A DNA stretch of 64,000 nt, from contig NZ_CASDOY010000004.1 of NCBI RefSeq assembly GCF_949282365.1, positions 1-64,000 of the forward strand. Reading direction: 5' to 3'. The translations under genes were made by a program, and so were the position numbers. Positions 17,641 to 26,199 of the stretch are shown here, one piece after another. Within the stretch, counting starts at the first letter, position 1, and the number at the start of each line of letters is the position of its first letter. Under the pieces are notes generated by a model. The model did no database searches and was not told the origin of the DNA. It saw nothing but the letters and a program-made list of their open reading frames with translations. The stretch is from an uncultured Desulfovibrio sp. Its GTDB lineage: Bacteria > Desulfobacterota > Desulfovibrionia > Desulfovibrionales > Desulfovibrionaceae.

Positions 17641-18240
17641 TTATTCAGAAAAATATGCTGATACTGCCAAGATATCCCATTACTTACTTCATGCAACAGT
17701 CATGTTCCGGTATCAGTGGGGCTTCCCGGCCATCTTCAATTTCCTACCAGTACATGTAGATCCTGAAAAATCACATCGTTCAAAAGTATCCCAACAAGAT
17801 CCACTTGCTGATCTGCACATGAACCGCGCATCCTCATGCGCACCGATTTCGCGCAGAGCGCGCACGCTACGGACAGCCTGTGCCGCTACGGCTGTCGTCC
17901 CTGTGGCCCCGCTGCTATGCATCTTGCGCAAGGAACGCGCAGCTCACGGATATCCTTGCTGCTTTCCGGCAAGGCGTCTGTCTGGCAAGACAACCCGCTG
18001 GCCCTGCCTCTCGTTGACGGGCAGGCCCACATATAGAGACAGGCGGAGAGGAAAATATCCGGCAGGTACGGGAACATGGCGTTACGGGCCCGAAAGCCGG
18101 GAAAGCGCACTGTTACAGGCGGCCTTTCGCCACGGAGCGGCCGCCGTCACGCGGCGAGGTGAAAACGGACATGGAAGGATGCCGGAGGATACATACCTCC
18201 ACGCCGCCGGCCCCCTTTTACCACCAGGGCTGGCTGACAC
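17641..18240. other. No gene recognised
   Basis: Composition changes from AT-rich to GC-rich near 17820. One plus-strand frame stays open to 18265, but it has no ribosome site, crosses the composition change and looks like random GC-rich sequence. Confidence 0.45.
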
Positions 18241-18637
18241 AAATTTTATACTTTATTTCAAATAAATAGAGAGCATCACTTGCGCATGCCCGGCGAAAAA
18301 TGCTTGCCGCATGCTCCCGCGCTCATCTGACAAAGTACGCTGGAGAAAGGAGGGGAGCTTGTGGAAGAGAAACCTCTCTCACCCGGGCAGCGACCGGATG
18401 GCGGCCGCAGGCCGTGCCCGTTGCGACGCAGGAAGCTACGGGCATCGACAGCAACGCGCGACCGGATGGCGGCCGCAGGCCGTGCCCGCGACGAAGGAAG
18501 CTACGGGCATCGACAGCAACGCGCGACCGGATGGCGGCCGCAGGCCGTGCCCGTTGCGGCGCAGGAAGCTACGGGCATCGGCAGCGGAGATGAGGGCTTT
18601 CCCTCCCCCAAACAAGCTGCGGATAGTGTTGACACAC
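18241..18637 (+). repeat. Dispersed repeat element, copy 1 (expanded)
   Basis: It begins with AAATTTTATACTTTATTTC and ends near GTGTTGACAC. It matches the inverse strand of 61018-61279 along its length: the AT-rich head, CATGCTCCCGCGCTCAT, ACCGGATGGCGGCCGCAGG, and GAGATGAGGGCTTTCCCTC. It contains three tandem copies of a unit present once in the other copy. Short open frames within it are all low-complexity and not credible genes. Confidence 0.85.
18392..18590 (+). repeat. Three tandem units of 65-68 bp
   Basis: Units start at 18392, 18460 and 18525 with GACCGGATGGCGGCCGCAGG. They differ by a 3-nt deletion and a few substitutions. The high similarity points to recent expansion. Confidence 0.9.
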
Positions 18638-18771
18638 CAGGTGACAAGGCGACCTGCCGTCGGGGCCGCCCGGACGGAGGCGGGAGCCGCTGCGGCACGG
18701 CATACCCTGCCCGGACGGCTTCAGCTCCGGCTGACAGGGCCGGCGATCCGCAAACCGGGACAGGGGCGGCT

Positions 18772-19542
18772 TCACGAGGACCGGACAGCTCCCGGCCGTG
18801 ATTCCTGCGCCCAGTAGGCCAGGACACGGCGCACGAATTCCCGTGTCTCGGGAAAGGGCGGGATGCCCCCATAGTATTCCACGCTCTGGGGACCGGCATT
18901 GTAGGCGGCCAGCGCCAGCTCGATGGAGCCGAAGCGCTGCAACTGCTTCATGAGATACTGGGAACCGGCATAGACGTTGGCGCGGGGATCGAAGGGATCG
19001 ATGAGGCCCAGGTCTTCCTGGGTGCGGGGCATGATCTGCATGGCCCCTTCGGCTCCGGCCGAAGAAACGGCCGTGTGATCGAACGAGGATTCGGCCCTGA
19101 TGACGGCCAGGACCAGGCCGGCGTCCAGGCCGAATATCTCCTGGGCCTCACAGGCCAGCTGACGCCATTCTTCGGGTGCGGGAGCCGCGATATCGTCGGG
19201 GATGCGGCGACGGGACGCGGACGAAGCCTGATCGCCCGGCGGCGGCACAGCGACAGCGGCAGCAGCCTGTCCTCGTCCTGTGGCCCCGGCGGACGCGGCA
19301 AGGGCTGTCGCCTGTTCCGTGCGGGCATCGCCCGGCGCACGAGGACGGGACAGAGAGGCCAGACGCACCACACGGGGCGGGGCCTCCTGCTCCTGGCACT
19401 CATGGGAAAGGATCCCCGTACCGGGCAGCATGACAGCTTCCGGCGGTGGGCCCGGCTGCACGGCGTGCGGTGTCGCCGCATGCCGGCTGCCGCAGCCGGC
19501 GGCCAGCACGGCGCAGAGCAGCAGACCGGCCAGACGCGGCAA
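18772..19542 (-). CDS. Lytic transglycosylase lipoprotein of the T3SS locus
   Basis: 256 aa. A short lipoprotein signal (LAGLLLCAVLAAGC) precedes an Ala/Pro-rich linker and a C-terminal SLT domain with the catalytic glutamate in VIRAESSFD, then GAEGAMQIMP and ALAAYNAGPQSV. It should cleave peptidoglycan locally so the injectisome can cross the wall. The TTG at 19542 is preferred because it puts the lipobox at the N-terminus and lies just after the stop of the upstream gene; longer frames run through that gene. Last gene of the leftward operon. Confidence 0.8.
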   Translation of the reverse strand: MPRLAGLLLCAVLAAGCGSRHAATPHAVQPGPPPEAVMLPGTGILSHECQEQEAPPRVVRLASLSRPRAPGDARTEQATALAASAGATGRGQAAAAVAVPPPGDQASSASRRRIPDDIAAPAPEEWRQLACEAQEIFGLDAGLVLAVIRAESSFDHTAVSSAGAEGAMQIMPRTQEDLGLIDPFDPRANVYAGSQYLMKQLQRFGSIELALAAYNAGPQSVEYYGGIPPFPETREFVRRVLAYWAQESRPGAVRSS

Positions 19543-19558
19543 GTATCCATGCTGCGTG

Positions 19559-20014
19559 TCAGTTCTCGACGTTTTCAAGTTTGAAATAGAGCTCGATGGT
19601 GTTGGTGCCGTCTTCACCGCTGTAGCAGTGATGGGCGGACACGTTTTTGACCAGATGCACCCCCAGCCCTCCGACGGGACGGTCCTCCGCTTCCAGCGAC
19701 GTGTCCGGGCTGGGACTTTCCACGAAGGGATCAAAGCATTTGCCCCAGTCGCGTATCCAGACGCAAAGGGAAGGAACACCGTCCATGCTCACCCGGCGGA
19801 AACCCAGTTCCAGCTGCCCCCAGTGGCTGTCTTTTCCATCGTGCGGCGGGCAGGTGCCCGCATAGGCGTAGGTAGCCACATTGACCAGCAGCTCTTCCAC
19901 TGCCAGTTCCACAAAACCAAGGATCCCGGCATGGCTTTCGGCAAGATGCGAGCGCAGGAAGTCCATGGCCGGCAGGCAGCTGTCGATATGGGCGGGAAGG
20001 ATGATTTGGGGCAC
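19559..20014 (-). CDS. RsbW/BtrW-like anti-sigma-type serine kinase
   Basis: 151 aa GHKL ATPase. The N-box is ELAVEELLVNVATYAY and the G-box is GGLGVHLVKN, as in RsbW, SpoIIAB and Bordetella BtrW. It would phosphorylate the STAS protein encoded just upstream and bind a further partner when the STAS protein is phosphorylated. No sigma factor gene is nearby. It is paired with the SpoIIE phosphatase at the far end of the rightward operon. Confidence 0.8.
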   Translation of the reverse strand: MPQIILPAHIDSCLPAMDFLRSHLAESHAGILGFVELAVEELLVNVATYAYAGTCPPHDGKDSHWGQLELGFRRVSMDGVPSLCVWIRDWGKCFDPFVESPSPDTSLEAEDRPVGGLGVHLVKNVSAHHCYSGEDGTNTIELYFKLENVEN

Positions 20015-20035
20015 GGGCTACCTCCTTGCCCTGTA

Positions 20036-20374
20036 TCAACCGGCCAGGGCCGACAGGGCATCCTCACGGCTGTCACGCACCGTCAGCATGGCATTGAAGC
20101 CGGAGATGCGAAAAACTTCCGCAGCCATGGGTTGCAGGGAACAGAAGGCCAGCTTGCCGCTACAGGCCTTGAGCGCCTTCACCAGCACCAGGATGCCGCG
20201 CAGGCCGGCGGAACTGATGTATTCCAGCCGTGCCATGTCGATGAGCAGGCATTTTTTCCCTTCGGCCAGCAGGGAGCGGGTCGCACTTTCAAATTCCGGG
20301 GTCGTCGTGGCGTCCATGCGGCCTGCGAGCTCCACGATGACGATACCGTCCTGTTCCGTTACCTTGATCTCCAT
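20036..20374 (-). CDS. STAS anti-anti-sigma-type protein (RsbV/BtrV-like)
   Basis: 112 aa STAS domain. The core DMARLEYISSAGLRGIL carries the phospho-acceptor serine (S54 or S55). It is the switch protein, phosphorylated by the adjacent RsbW-like kinase and dephosphorylated by a SpoIIE-type phosphatase. It lies 18 nt downstream in the operon from sctR. Confidence 0.88.
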   Translation of the reverse strand: MEIKVTEQDGIVIVELAGRMDATTTPEFESATRSLLAEGKKCLLIDMARLEYISSAGLRGILVLVKALKACSGKLAFCSLQPMAAEVFRISGFNAMLTVRDSREDALSALAG

Positions 20375-20391
20375 AGCACCTCCGAATGCGG

Positions 20392-21048
20392 CTACTGATA
20401 GCTGAGCAGCAGACCCTGACTGATCTTCAGCCAGCCGTCCAGCGTCACGAACAGCAGCAGCTTGAACGGCAGGGAAATGGTCATGGGCGAGACCATCATC
20501 ATGCCCATGGCCAGCAGAATGTTGGAAATGATAAGGTCTATGGCGACGAAAGGCAAATAGAGCAAAAAGCCGATCTGGAAGGCCTTGGTCAGCTCCGTGA
20601 TGGTGAAGGCCGGTACGAGGATGAACATATTGTCGCGCGAGATGCTCTGCCGCTGATGCTCCGGCCAGACACGCTGGGCCGTGCCCATGAATTCCTGCAG
20701 GATGGCGGGGCTGGTGTTCTTGACCAGGAACTGCCGCAGCGGCGGGGAGATGGCCTGCAGGGTATCCAGCATCTCTGAAGGCGTGGGACTTTCACTGAGG
20801 CGCTGCTGCTCCAGCAGGGCCTTGGTATCCATGGCGACAGGGGCCATGATGAAGATCGTCAGGATGATGGCCAGACCGTTCATGACCATGGCGGGCGGTA
20901 CCTGCTGCACCCCCAGGGCATTGCGCACCAGACTGGTGACGACCACGATCTTGACGTAGGACGTGACCATCATGAGCAGGAAGGACGCCAGCCCCAGAAG
21001 GGCCAGGCCCGCGATGAGATAGAGGGGATTAATCCCGGCCAGTTCCAT
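20392..21048 (-). CDS. sctR: T3SS export apparatus protein SctR
   Basis: 218 aa with four TM helices. Family motifs include TSYVKIVVVTSLVRNALGVQQVPP, MVMNGLAIILT, FILVPAFTITELTKAFQIGF and the C-terminal helix LPFKLLLFVTLDGW. Homologue of YscR/FliP and core of the export gate with SctS and SctT. The start at 21048 lies inside the end of sctQ (20-nt overlap). Confidence 0.95.
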   Translation of the reverse strand: MELAGINPLYLIAGLALLGLASFLLMMVTSYVKIVVVTSLVRNALGVQQVPPAMVMNGLAIILTIFIMAPVAMDTKALLEQQRLSESPTPSEMLDTLQAISPPLRQFLVKNTSPAILQEFMGTAQRVWPEHQRQSISRDNMFILVPAFTITELTKAFQIGFLLYLPFVAIDLIISNILLAMGMMMVSPMTISLPFKLLLFVTLDGWLKISQGLLLSYQ

Positions 21049-21424
21049 CCTCTGCCCCCTGCCGCGTGGCGTCGTCCTGCCCGCCGCTCTCCCCTGCTCC
21101 CTGTTGCGGGCTGGGGTCCTGTCCGGCCGCTTCCATGCGGGTGATCTGCACCCCCGGCATACCGGCCACGTCCACCAGGCGCCCCTGCGCCAGCACCTGC
21201 CCCGCCACGCGGATGTCCACCACGGGCGCGGCCGTATCGCCCCCCAGGACGAAGGTATGACCGGGAACGAGCGCCGCCAGTTCGTCCAGACGCAGCTGCA
21301 GCCTGCCGATCTCGAAGACCACAGGCAGTTCCAGAGCGCTGACGGCGGCATTGCCGGACAGCGGCCCGTCCGTCGCGGGCCGGGCTTCCATGGCCCCGGG
21401 AGATGTCAACTTTTCTTCACTCAT
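21029..21424 (-). CDS. sctQ: Internal translation product SctQ-C (predicted)
   Basis: An in-frame ATG at 21424 is preceded by AAGGTGGGAACGGC, a good ribosome site, at the boundary between the SctQ N-terminal half and the C-terminal SpoA domain. It would make 131 aa containing the whole FliN-like domain. Yersinia YscQ and Salmonella SpaO are known to make such short forms. Prediction from sequence only. Confidence 0.55.
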   Translation of the reverse strand: MSEEKLTSPGAMEARPATDGPLSGNAAVSALELPVVFEIGRLQLRLDELAALVPGHTFVLGGDTAAPVVDIRVAGQVLAQGRLVDVAGMPGVQITRMEAAGQDPSPQQGAGESGGQDDATRQGAEDGTGRD

Positions 21425-22264
21425 GCCGTTCCCACCTTCTTTCTCTGCGCACTCCCTGCCGGGATCCCCCTGATCCGGGCCCAGCACGGACACGACCCCC
21501 TGCTCCAGCCGGCAGGCCAGCGCCTGCCCCTGGGGCAGGCGCAGACGCGGCGCTTCCGGGGCCCAGCTTTCCGGCAGCAGCACGTCTCCCGGGACAAGTC
21601 CGGCCACTTCGTACACGCTCAGACGCATGGTCCCCGCTTCCAGCGGACAGACCGCCGTGCCCGAACAGCAGAGGCCCGCCGCCGTGTGCAGAGGCAGCTG
21701 CTCCAGACGTTCCAGCAGATAGCGGGCGCCGGAGGCCTGCGCCCAGAACAGGCGCAGGAAAAGCGGCCCGTTGCCGGGCACCCCGAGGACAAGCGGCAGC
21801 GGCCCGTCCCAGGCCGTCTCCGGCTGCGGCTCCGCCGTACAGCGTACTTCGCAGCCCAAAAAATTTTCCAGTCCTTCCAGAGCGGGGACCAGCAGCCGTT
21901 CCAGAACGGCAAGGCACAATCCCTGCGGCAAGCGGGCGAAATCCTGCTCTTCCAGCGGCTGGGCCCGGCGCCAGTCGGCCAGCTCGGGCCGCAGGGCCAG
22001 CGCCTCCAGAGAAGACCATTCCAGACGCCACAGTTCCTCGCCGCTGCGCAAAAACAGTGCGGCCGCCGGGACAAAGGGCGCTTCCTGCTCCAGTGATGCC
22101 GCTGCCGCATTGAAGGACAGGCGACAGACGACCGGGGCTTCCAGCCCGGCGTCCAGCGGCAGGTCCAGAGGCAGCGCCCGGCTGGCAAGCGCATTGAAGA
22201 GCCGGGCCCGCAAGGGCGCGAGCCTGGGCGGCACAAAGGGACGGGAAGGGATCTCCAGAGACAT
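21029..22264 (-). CDS. sctQ: T3SS cytoplasmic ring protein SctQ
   Basis: 411 aa. The C-terminal SpoA/FliN-like domain (about 310-385) contains LPVVFEIGRLQLRLDELAALVPGHTF and VDIRVAGQVLAQGRLVDVAG. A first SpoA-like domain (about 205-270) contains RLSVYEVAGLVPGDVL. It forms the sorting platform with SctK and SctL. An internal ATG with its own ribosome site can give a separate C-terminal product. Confidence 0.88.
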   Translation of the reverse strand: MSLEIPSRPFVPPRLAPLRARLFNALASRALPLDLPLDAGLEAPVVCRLSFNAAAASLEQEAPFVPAAALFLRSGEELWRLEWSSLEALALRPELADWRRAQPLEEQDFARLPQGLCLAVLERLLVPALEGLENFLGCEVRCTAEPQPETAWDGPLPLVLGVPGNGPLFLRLFWAQASGARYLLERLEQLPLHTAAGLCCSGTAVCPLEAGTMRLSVYEVAGLVPGDVLLPESWAPEAPRLRLPQGQALACRLEQGVVSVLGPDQGDPGRECAEKEGGNGMSEEKLTSPGAMEARPATDGPLSGNAAVSALELPVVFEIGRLQLRLDELAALVPGHTFVLGGDTAAPVVDIRVAGQVLAQGRLVDVAGMPGVQITRMEAAGQDPSPQQGAGESGGQDDATRQGAEDGTGRD

Positions 22265-22352
22265 GGTGCACCTTTTTCAAAAATCCGCGAGACCCGCTCC
22301 GCACCGGGGCGGAGCGCACTGTCATGCCGGGACATGCGCCCGGGGCGTCCTT

Positions 22353-22991
22353 TTATCCCACATCCGGGACGTACTCCTGCCTGCCGCGGGACTGCCGGCT
22401 GGCATCGCCTTCGCCGCCGCTTTCCGCCTGGGCGTCGACGATCTCCACACGCACGTTCTCACCGCCGCGCTCCAACGCCTCGCGCAGGGCATCCCGCGCG
22501 CCCACGGCCGTCTGGAAGGAAGCGGGATCGGCGCAGGAGAGCCTGACGAACAACTGTCCGTCCTGGGCGCGGGCAAGACACAGCTCCGCTCCCGGCAGGG
22601 CCCCCTGCCCCAGGGTGATGCGCACTTCCGGGAGCCCCTTGCCCGGTTCGGAAACCAAGATGCGCTCCACCAGCTCGTCCACAAGGGCGTCCATCTCGCC
22701 CGCGGCCGACGGGATCTCGACCTGTACGCCCGATGCCTGCAGGCCCTGCATGCGGCTGCCGAACAGGCTGTCCAGCAAGGCCTGCGGAGAGGGAGCGGCG
22801 TCTTCCTGCTGCTGACGGCCCTCCCCACCTTCGTCCCCGTGCTGCCCACCGCGGCCACGGGGCTCCTCCATGGCCCTGTCGAAACGCTCCCGGGCACCGG
22901 CGCCAGACGCTCCTCCGGGGCTCTCCCCTTCCGCCTGTTGCGCCCGGGAATCGGCTTCCTGCAAACGCCGGGAACTGATCTCCATACCCAT
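22353..22991 (-). CDS. sctP: T3SS needle-length/substrate-switch protein SctP-like
   Basis: 212 aa from the ATG at 22991 (GGAGG 5 nt upstream). The N-terminal 70 residues are disordered and rich in Gln, Gly and Glu. The C-terminal half (about 80-195) is a compact alpha/beta region with LPEVRITLGQGALPGAELCL, the expected place of a switch domain. Its position between sctO and sctQ matches yscP. It is far shorter than Yersinia YscP (450-515 aa) and nearer HpaP-type proteins. Function assigned mainly by position. Confidence 0.6.
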   Translation of the reverse strand: MGMEISSRRLQEADSRAQQAEGESPGGASGAGARERFDRAMEEPRGRGGQHGDEGGEGRQQQEDAAPSPQALLDSLFGSRMQGLQASGVQVEIPSAAGEMDALVDELVERILVSEPGKGLPEVRITLGQGALPGAELCLARAQDGQLFVRLSCADPASFQTAVGARDALREALERGGENVRVEIVDAQAESGGEGDASRQSRGRQEYVPDVG

Positions 22992-23056
22992 ACGAACCTC
23001 CAGCATCTGCCGCCACGCGGCCCTGCGGCATCCGGCCCGGCGACCTGCGGGAAGCG

Positions 23057-23548
23057 TCACTCGTCATCAGGGGCCGGAGGGGGGCCGGCAAATTCCTCCA
23101 GCTCCAGATCTTCAAGGCGTTCCCGTTCCTTTTTGTCGCCTTCGCGCCAGATATCGCGGTGTGTCTCTATCTTCGCCGCCTCCCGGCGGGCCACGGCCAC
23201 AGCCTGGCGTGCCCGGGCCACAGCCGTTTCCTGCCGGGCCACGGCATCCTGCGCCCGGCCGACAGCCTGGATGCGCTCCTCTTCCCCTACGGCCAGGGCC
23301 CCCAGGGAAGCCCGAAAACCGGCTATCTCGTCCAGGGACAGGACCTTGCCCAAGATCGCCGCATAGCGCCGCCCTTCTTCCTCCACCCGCCAGCTCCGGT
23401 AGCGCTCCAGCTCCTCCCGGCAGCGGACGACGTCCTCACGCGCCTGTACCAGCAGACGCTCCGCCACGCGCAGCCCGTTACGGGCGGCATCTTCCCGGTA
23501 GAGACGCACGGAAAGCAGCGCTTGCAGCGGATAGGAAGACAACGCCAT
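23057..23548 (-). CDS. sctO: T3SS stalk protein SctO
   Basis: 163 aa, almost entirely coiled coil, with the terminal HRDIWREGDKKERERLEDLE pattern typical of YscO/FliJ-like stalk proteins. It sits between the ATPase and SctV nonamer and escorts chaperones. It follows sctN with a 51-nt gap. Confidence 0.82.
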   Translation of the reverse strand: MALSSYPLQALLSVRLYREDAARNGLRVAERLLVQAREDVVRCREELERYRSWRVEEEGRRYAAILGKVLSLDEIAGFRASLGALAVGEEERIQAVGRAQDAVARQETAVARARQAVAVARREAAKIETHRDIWREGDKKERERLEDLELEEFAGPPPAPDDE

Positions 23549-23599
23549 AAAAGCCTCTTGCAGGGATGGAGCACAGCAACGGCCGGCTGGCGGCTGACC

Positions 23600-24916
23600 T
23601 TACAGGACGACCTTCTTCAAGGCCGCCAGGGTGTCGTCGAACGAGCTCTTCTCCTCCAGTCCCTGCCGCAAAAAAGCATTGACCGCCTGGATATGCCCAA
23701 GAGCGAAATCCGCTTCGGCATCGGCGCCTTTCTTGTATTCCCCGATCTGCACCAGCAGCTCCACCTCGGCGTATTTGGCAAGGATCTTGCGCAGGGCCTG
23801 GGCCGCTGCCTTGTGCTCCTTGTCCACCACGGCGTTCATGACGCGGCTGACGCTGGCCTGCACGTCGATGGCCGGATAATGGTTGGCAGAAGCCAGCTTG
23901 CGCGACAGGACGATATGCCCGTCGAGGATGGAGCGGGTCTCGTCGGCGATGGGTTCGGTCATGTCGTCGCCTTCCACCAGCACCGTGTACAGAGCGGTGA
24001 TGGAGCCCTTGTCGGAATTGCCGGCCCGCTCCATGAGCTTGGGCAGCTCCGAAAAGACCGACGGCGGAAAGCCCCGACGGGTGGGCGGCTCGCCGGCCGC
24101 CAGACCGATCTCGCGCTGGGCGCGGCCGAAACGGGTCACGGAATCCATCATCAGCAGGACGCTCTTGCCCTGATCGCGGAAATATTCGGCAATGGCCGTG
24201 GCCGTGTAGGCGGCCTTGAGCCGTTCCATGGAGGAGCGGTCCGAGGTGGAGACCACCAGCACGGCCTTCTTGCGCCCTTCGGGACCGATATCGCGCTCGA
24301 TGAACTCCCGTACTTCGCGGCCGCGTTCGCCGATGAGCGCCAGCACGCAGACATCCGCCGAGCAGCCCTTGAGGATGCTGGACAATAGCGTGGACTTGCC
24401 GCCGCCGGCCGCGGCGAAGATACCCATGCGCTGTCCTTCGCCGCAGGTCAGCACCCCGTCGATGACACGCAGCCCCAGGGAAATGGGCTTGCTGATGATC
24501 CGGCGCGTCATGGGATTGGGCGCTTCGGCCACCAGAGGATAATGGCTGCGCGTCCTGATGGCCGGACCGCCGTCCATGGCCTGGCCCAGCCCGTCCACCA
24601 CGCGCCCCAGCAGTTCGTAGCCCACCGGGACGGAAAGGATCTCGCCCGTGGGGATGACTTCCGTGGCCGGGGAGATGCCCTGCATGTTGCCCAGGGGCGA
24701 AAGCAGGGCCACATTCTTGACAAAGCCCACCACTTCGGCCTTGAGGCTCCAGTCTTCCCAGGGATTGCGCAGCAGGCACAGCTCGCCCACCTTCACACCG
24801 GGGACCACGGCGCGGATGATGGTGCCCACCACCTGTTCCACGCGCCCCCGCGTCTCCAGGGGATTGACATCGCGTACAGCCTCTTCCAGCAGGTCGCCGA
24901 TATATTCAAAGGCCAT
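23600..24916 (-). CDS. sctN: T3SS ATPase SctN
   Basis: 438 aa. Walker A is AAAGGGKST (168-176), Walker B is VLLMMDSVTRFGRAQ, and the region AAGEPPTRRGFPPSVFSELP is the type III ATPase signature. It unfolds substrates and releases chaperones at the inner membrane. Its ATG abuts the stop of sctL. Confidence 0.97.
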   Translation of the reverse strand: MAFEYIGDLLEEAVRDVNPLETRGRVEQVVGTIIRAVVPGVKVGELCLLRNPWEDWSLKAEVVGFVKNVALLSPLGNMQGISPATEVIPTGEILSVPVGYELLGRVVDGLGQAMDGGPAIRTRSHYPLVAEAPNPMTRRIISKPISLGLRVIDGVLTCGEGQRMGIFAAAGGGKSTLLSSILKGCSADVCVLALIGERGREVREFIERDIGPEGRKKAVLVVSTSDRSSMERLKAAYTATAIAEYFRDQGKSVLLMMDSVTRFGRAQREIGLAAGEPPTRRGFPPSVFSELPKLMERAGNSDKGSITALYTVLVEGDDMTEPIADETRSILDGHIVLSRKLASANHYPAIDVQASVSRVMNAVVDKEHKAAAQALRKILAKYAEVELLVQIGEYKKGADAEADFALGHIQAVNAFLRQGLEEKSSFDDTLAALKKVVL

Positions 24917-25540
24917 CTACGACTCCCTGATCTTGCCCAGCAGGGCGTGTTCGATGGCTTTGAGCTGTGTCTCCAGGCTGGCATCCACCACGCCCAGCTC
25001 GCATTCCAGGACGCAGTCGCCCGACTTCATGCGCGGGTCGGCCGTCACATCCAGAAAACTCCCGCCACCGGGCGCGGCGGAGATCATGGCCCCCAGCGCG
25101 CTGCGCACGGCGTCCTTGTCATCGGGCGAGACCCGTATCAGGACCCGCTGCTGGCTGCGTACGGCCCCCAGGGCATTGCGCACCACGCGCACCGTGCGCT
25201 CCCTGTCGTCCAGCTCGCCGATGATCTTGCGCACGGCCGAGGTCACCACGCCCACCAGCTTCGCTTCCACGCCCTCGATGTATTCCACGGCCTGCATGGC
25301 CGTTTCCATCATCTTTTCCGCCTGCTCCATGCGGCCTTCCATGAGGCCGTCCTCATAACCTGCCCGGCGGCGTTCTTCATAGGCTTTTTCCGCCTCGGCG
25401 CGGATGGCGGCGGCCCGCTCCTCTGCCGCGGCCAGCAGGGCATTGGCTTCCACGAGATGCGCATACTCCGCCGCCCGCAGCACCCGCACCCCGGGCGCGG
25501 GCAGTACGGTATTGCCCGTCAGTCGAAACACGGCGCCCAT
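24917..25540 (-). CDS. sctL: T3SS ATPase regulator SctL
   Basis: 207 aa YscL/FliH-like stator. The central coiled coil is rich in Ala/Glu (LLAAAEERAAAIRAEAEKAY) and the C-terminal domain carries VRVVRNALGAVRSQQRVLIR. It links SctQ to SctN. The ATG at 25540 follows GGAGGTGG and overlaps the end of sctK by 22 nt; an ATG 15 codons earlier is less likely. Confidence 0.88.
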   Translation of the reverse strand: MGAVFRLTGNTVLPAPGVRVLRAAEYAHLVEANALLAAAEERAAAIRAEAEKAYEERRRAGYEDGLMEGRMEQAEKMMETAMQAVEYIEGVEAKLVGVVTSAVRKIIGELDDRERTVRVVRNALGAVRSQQRVLIRVSPDDKDAVRSALGAMISAAPGGGSFLDVTADPRMKSGDCVLECELGVVDASLETQLKAIEHALLGKIRES

Positions 25541-26199
25541 GACGGAGCCACCTCCTTGAGCAACAATTTCTTCAGGCTGCGCCACAGCTCATGGCGTTCC
25601 GCCTCACCAAGGGCGGGCAGGCCCGCCGTGGCCGGCAAGGCAGGCAGACGACGACAGAATGGCAGGGACAGTCCTTCCGGCCAGAGCGCGGCCACCAGAC
25701 GGAGGGCCATATTGCCGTGCAGGGCGCAACGCTCCGGCAGGGGCAGCCCCGTGTCCCGCCACTGGAAAAAGCGGCGTACCGTGCCGAGCTGGTAGCGCCC
25801 CCGCTGCAGGGCATAGCGGTATGTGGCCTCGCCCAGGGCCTCGCGCAGGGGCAGGACCTCGTCCCGGAGGAGCACGCCGGCAATGGCCGGTGCGTGCAGC
25901 GCCACGCCCGCCACCCGGCACAATCCCGCCAGAGTATCCGCATCCAGCAGGGCCAGACGGCGGGATTCCTCGGCGTAATCCCAGAAGGGCTCCGGCTGAG
26001 CCTCGATCCGCTGGCGGCGCGGCGCATGGGCCAGGGGCCGCTGGCGCAGCCAGTATGACAGCCTGTCAGCCCCGTTGCCCAAGGCTTCGCGCCAGCTCTC
26101 CGGCGTCTGCGGTCTCCGCTCCGCCGGAGCCGCTTGCAGCATCCGGTGCCACAAGGCCGGGCGCCGCGCGAGGACATCCGCAAAAAACTGTTTGTGCAT
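25519..26199 (-). CDS. sctK: T3SS sorting platform protein SctK
   Basis: 226 aa YscK-like protein. Recognition rests on position between sctJ and sctL plus YscK/SctK-type features: a C-terminal Trp/Leu-rich helix (RHELWRSLKKLLLKEVAPSW) and an Arg-rich middle. It attaches the cytoplasmic pods to SctD. Its first codon overlaps the sctJ stop. Confidence 0.72.
   Translation of the reverse strand: MHKQFFADVLARRPALWHRMLQAAPAERRPQTPESWREALGNGADRLSYWLRQRPLAHAPRRQRIEAQPEPFWDYAEESRRLALLDADTLAGLCRVAGVALHAPAIAGVLLRDEVLPLREALGEATYRYALQRGRYQLGTVRRFFQWRDTGLPLPERCALHGNMALRLVAALWPEGLSLPFCRRLPALPATAGLPALGEAERHELWRSLKKLLLKEVAPSWAPCFD

Noticed and set aside
18392..18590. Possible CRISPR array
   Set aside because: Only three contiguous units of 65-68 bp without unique spacers, and no cas genes in the window.
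18300..18817. Overlapping plus-strand frames in the repeat area
   Set aside because: They arise from the tandem 65-68-bp units, which keep several frames open at once; unit lengths are not all multiples of three and ribosome sites are lacking.
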